From: Oscillospiraceae bacterium
GTDB taxonomy: Bacteria; Bacillota_A; Clostridia; Oscillospirales; Ruminococcaceae
Assembly: GCA_017523995.1 (NCBI GenBank)
Contig: JAFWUX010000161.1
Coordinates: forward strand, 1 to 14,296
Direction: 5' to 3'
Length of the DNA stretch: 14,296 bases
Positions 12,189-14,296 of the stretch are shown piece after piece; position 1 is the first letter of the stretch; every line of letters begins with the position of its first letter. Under the pieces are notes generated by a model. It was not told the DNA's origin. It did not search any database and saw only the letters and a list, made by a program, of their open reading frames with translations. The position numbers and the translations under genes were made by a program.

Positions 12189-13478
12189 ATGAAACATAAA
12201 CTGATCATATCTTTGCTTTTGCTGTCAGGTCCCCTGGTGTTAAACGGATGCAGCGCATCTTCTGAAACGGCATCAGAAGAATCTTCGGAACCGGCTGTTA
12301 CTGATTCAACCGCTGAGACAGAAACGACAGTCACCGAAACGACGCAGAGACCGCCGGAAGACTATGTTCACGGTGAGGACGGTTATTATTGCCTGAAAGA
12401 TGAAATGCCGGAATTCAAAATGGAAAACCAGATCGGCGGAACCTGCTGGCTCTATGCCGGCACTGCAAGCATGGAGTCAGCATATTGCCAAGAATACGGC
12501 AGTTATATGAAAATTGACCCGATGAATCTGCTTGATATCATTTACCTGAATGAAAAAGAGGACGGTTTCATTCTTCAGGAGCATATCAGCGGCAGAGATA
12601 CCGGAGGCTGGCAATGGATGATTACCGAAACGCTTTCCAGAGGGTTCGGCGATCTGACCATTGATAGTACCGTGATTCTGGATGAGACCGACCGGAAAGC
12701 CATTCAGGAGAATATCCGCACCCGCGGTGCAGTGGCTGTCGAATTACCGGATACCGACGATTCCAAGAAGGCTGTCCACGGTATGTATTACACCATGAAT
12801 GACACCGAAAGCGGGACCTTTGACCACGATATTGCAGTCATCGGATGGGATGACCATTTCCCGAAAGAATACTTCAATGAACCTGCTGAAGAAGACGGCG
12901 CGTGGATCACCTATAACAGCGGATTCAGTGCGAATAAATACTATTATGTGTCTTACTGCACACCGTTTGGCTATGCGCTCAGCCACAGGGTGACAGATCA
13001 GTACGGCGAAGTTCTGAGCTATGATGCAGGAACTGAGGAAGACACAATCATCAGAACGGGCGACAGCACGAAAACTGCCAATGTGTTCCACAAAACAGGC
13101 AGACTTGCTGCTGTCGGGACATACAACCATTTTGATACACAGGATATCCGGATTGAGATCTATGACAGCAGCTTTACCGATTTGCTCTATGCGCAGGATG
13201 CTGTACTGGACTATCACGGCTATCATACCGTTAAACTCAGTGAACCGGTTGATGTGACTGACTATGCAATCGTGATTACGTATTCAAAAGGTGCTCCTGT
13301 TGAAGGCGAAACGAATGATTATGACGGAATTGTTTATACGACGTTCTCCGAAAGCGGAGAGTCCTTTGTTTATGCGGACGGGTGGAAAGATGTGACAGAT
13401 GCAGATATCAAGGAAGTGCTCGGTATCAATTTCAATCCAAATAATTGCTGCATAAAAGCGCTTTATACAAAAGAATGA
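12189..13478 (+). CDS. Papain-like (C1) cysteine peptidase lipoprotein with C-terminal lectin-like domain
   Basis: The protein has 429 residues from the ATG at 12189, 7 bases after AAAGGAGG. Residues 1-20 are a lipoprotein signal peptide ending in LNG-Cys21 (a good lipobox), so the protein should be anchored on the outer face of the membrane. Residues 22-56 are a Ser/Thr/Glu linker. The peptidase domain follows: NQIGGTCWLYAGTASMES gives the oxyanion Gln81 and nucleophile Cys86; DHDIAVIGWDD gives catalytic His213; ITYNSGFS gives Asn243. All four papain-family residues are present, so it is probably active. Residues ~255-400 (KTANVFHKTGRLAAVGTY onward) look like the beta-rich lectin-like domain often attached to such bacterial C1 peptidases. 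It has its own promoter and is not part of the radical SAM operon. The target protein is unknown. Confidence 0.92.
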   Translation: MKHKLIISLLLLSGPLVLNGCSASSETASEESSEPAVTDSTAETETTVTETTQRPPEDYVHGEDGYYCLKDEMPEFKMENQIGGTCWLYAGTASMESAYCQEYGSYMKIDPMNLLDIIYLNEKEDGFILQEHISGRDTGGWQWMITETLSRGFGDLTIDSTVILDETDRKAIQENIRTRGAVAVELPDTDDSKKAVHGMYYTMNDTESGTFDHDIAVIGWDDHFPKEYFNEPAEEDGAWITYNSGFSANKYYYVSYCTPFGYALSHRVTDQYGEVLSYDAGTEEDTIIRTGDSTKTANVFHKTGRLAAVGTYNHFDTQDIRIEIYDSSFTDLLYAQDAVLDYHGYHTVKLSEPVDVTDYAIVITYSKGAPVEGETNDYDGIVYTTFSESGESFVYADGWKDVTDADIKEVLGINFNPNNCCIKALYTKE

Positions 13479-13479
13479 T

Positions 13480-13493
13480 TGTCGTATGCGACA
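13480..13493. other. Short perfect hairpin just after the peptidase stop
   Basis: TGTCG (13480-13484) and CGACA (13489-13493) flank TATG, beginning 2 bases after the TGA. There is no T-run behind it, so as a terminator it is weak. It could equally be part of an old insertion junction next to the IS66 remnant. Confidence 0.35.
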
Positions 13494-13582
13494 TACAATC
13501 GACGCCTTGCAGTAAAGAACTATCATGTATTAAGTGGTAAAATGATCGTCCCGACAGGCTGCGAGAACAGTTCCGTCAGGTA

Positions 13583-14296
13583 CTATACCGTTTCCAGCCT
13601 CGCAAAATGCCCATCCAACAAAGACATGATCTTCCCCCGCCGCTCTTTGTATCGTTCTTCTGCGATCAGGATCCAGTTGGACATCGTCGTCATCAACAGC
13701 GGGATATGCTTCGACGCCAGATCCTTTTCCTGCCGGTGCAGCGGTACCGCCTTTGCATATTTTTCATAGACGATGTGCGCTAGCAGTTCAGGCGAGCAGA
13801 AGCTGCCCGGAATCATCGGTTTCGGATAGTATGCCCGACGGATATTGCAGTGTTCAATCTCATCGGCGCAGTCGTTGTCATACTCCGGGTTCACGCCGCA
13901 TTCCGTACATTTATAGGTGTATACGATATGACGGCGGATATGGTATTTCGCAGGGGTAAAGACCAGCTCATCATAAGCCTTTTCCTTGCCGATCTCCTTC
14001 ATCTCTGTACCGCAGTTTTCGCAGATCGGGTGTTTCTCTTTGTGCTCGATCTCCTCGACAGGCAGTTTACTCATCCAGTCATCGAGTGTACGCTTTTTCT
14101 TGCGCTTATGCTCCGGAACAGTTACGGTTTCTTCGGCGGTTTTTGCAGACTGTCTCTGTTCTTCCGGGAACAGTGTAAGCTGCTGACCGTTGTCTATGAT
14201 GACAGAGCTTTGTTCTGTTTTGCGTCCGAAGACCTGCTTTTTTAACCATGCGAGCTGTTCCTGCACCAAAGCAAGTTCTTCTTCCAGAACTGAAAC
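13583..14296 (-). pseudogene. IS66-family transposase, truncated at the C-terminus and running off the right edge
   Basis: The minus-strand frame is open from the window edge (14296) to a TAG at 13585-13583, 237 residues. It reads in order: the leucine-zipper/coiled-coil N-terminal region (EEELALVQEQLAWLKKQVFGRKTE), a Ser/Lys linker, the IS66 zinc-finger (CENCG at about residues 95-99 and CTECG some 35 residues later), and the start of the DDE region (SFCSPELLAHIVYEKYAKAVPLHRQEKDL, then TTMSNWILIAEERYKERRG). Full IS66 transposases have roughly 500 residues. Here the frame stops soon after SNW, so the catalytic Asp/Asp/Glu residues are missing, and no continuation is visible in other frames between 13479 and 13583. 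It is therefore a dead remnant, with its 5' end beyond the window. Confidence 0.9.

Overview
The window looks like a piece of a chromosome from a Gram-positive gut or rumen bacterium of the Clostridia, probably near Ruminococcus/Oscillospiraceae. This is inferred from sigma-A type promoters (TTGACA/TTGAAA with TATAAT and an extended TGTGn upstream of it), strong AGGAGG-type ribosome binding sites, AT-rich intergenic DNA around GC-richer genes, an IS66 fragment, and Ser/Thr/Glu-rich lipoprotein linkers. No rRNA or tRNA is present to fix the taxon.

Left part (1-1573). The start of an HD-domain protein runs off the left edge on the minus strand, with a near-perfect promoter and a leader of about 118 nt. 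Next, also on the minus strand, is a two-gene operon: a small exported protein (927-1328) followed by a cysteine-rich zinc-ribbon-like protein (383-916). A divergent control region (1329-1573) holds the promoter of that operon, the promoter of the large plus-strand operon, and two different pairs of direct repeats.

Centre (1574-11662). One tightly packed plus-strand operon of about 10 kb carries five paralogous B12-binding-type radical SAM enzymes (RSAM1-5), two GNAT-like acyltransferases and one GH3-family acyl-adenylate ligase, ending in one or two very small ORFs. Most junctions overlap or nearly touch (ATGA overlaps at 2872, 5521 and 6213; overlaps of 20 and 17 nt at 4169 and 10412). The order is RSAM1(type A)-RSAM2(B)-RSAM3(B)-GNAT-a-GH3-RSAM4(A)-RSAM5(B)-GNAT-b, which reads as two A-B-GNAT blocks around the GH3 gene. 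No carrier protein, NRPS, PKS, transporter, regulator or convincing RiPP precursor accompanies it. The likely reading is a pathway in which GH3 activates a carboxylic acid, the GNATs transfer acyl groups, and the radical SAM enzymes carry out methylation or C-C bond chemistry on a small molecule or lipid. The substrate and product cannot be told from sequence, and I know of no described pathway with this gene set.

Right part (11663-14296). The operon ends at a good intrinsic terminator (11815-11844), followed by a second long hairpin (11936-11974) in a gene-free stretch of about 450 bases. A papain-like (C1) cysteine peptidase lipoprotein follows with its own promoter. The window ends in a minus-strand IS66 transposase gene that is truncated inside the window (its DDE domain is missing), marking old mobile-element activity at this edge of the locus.
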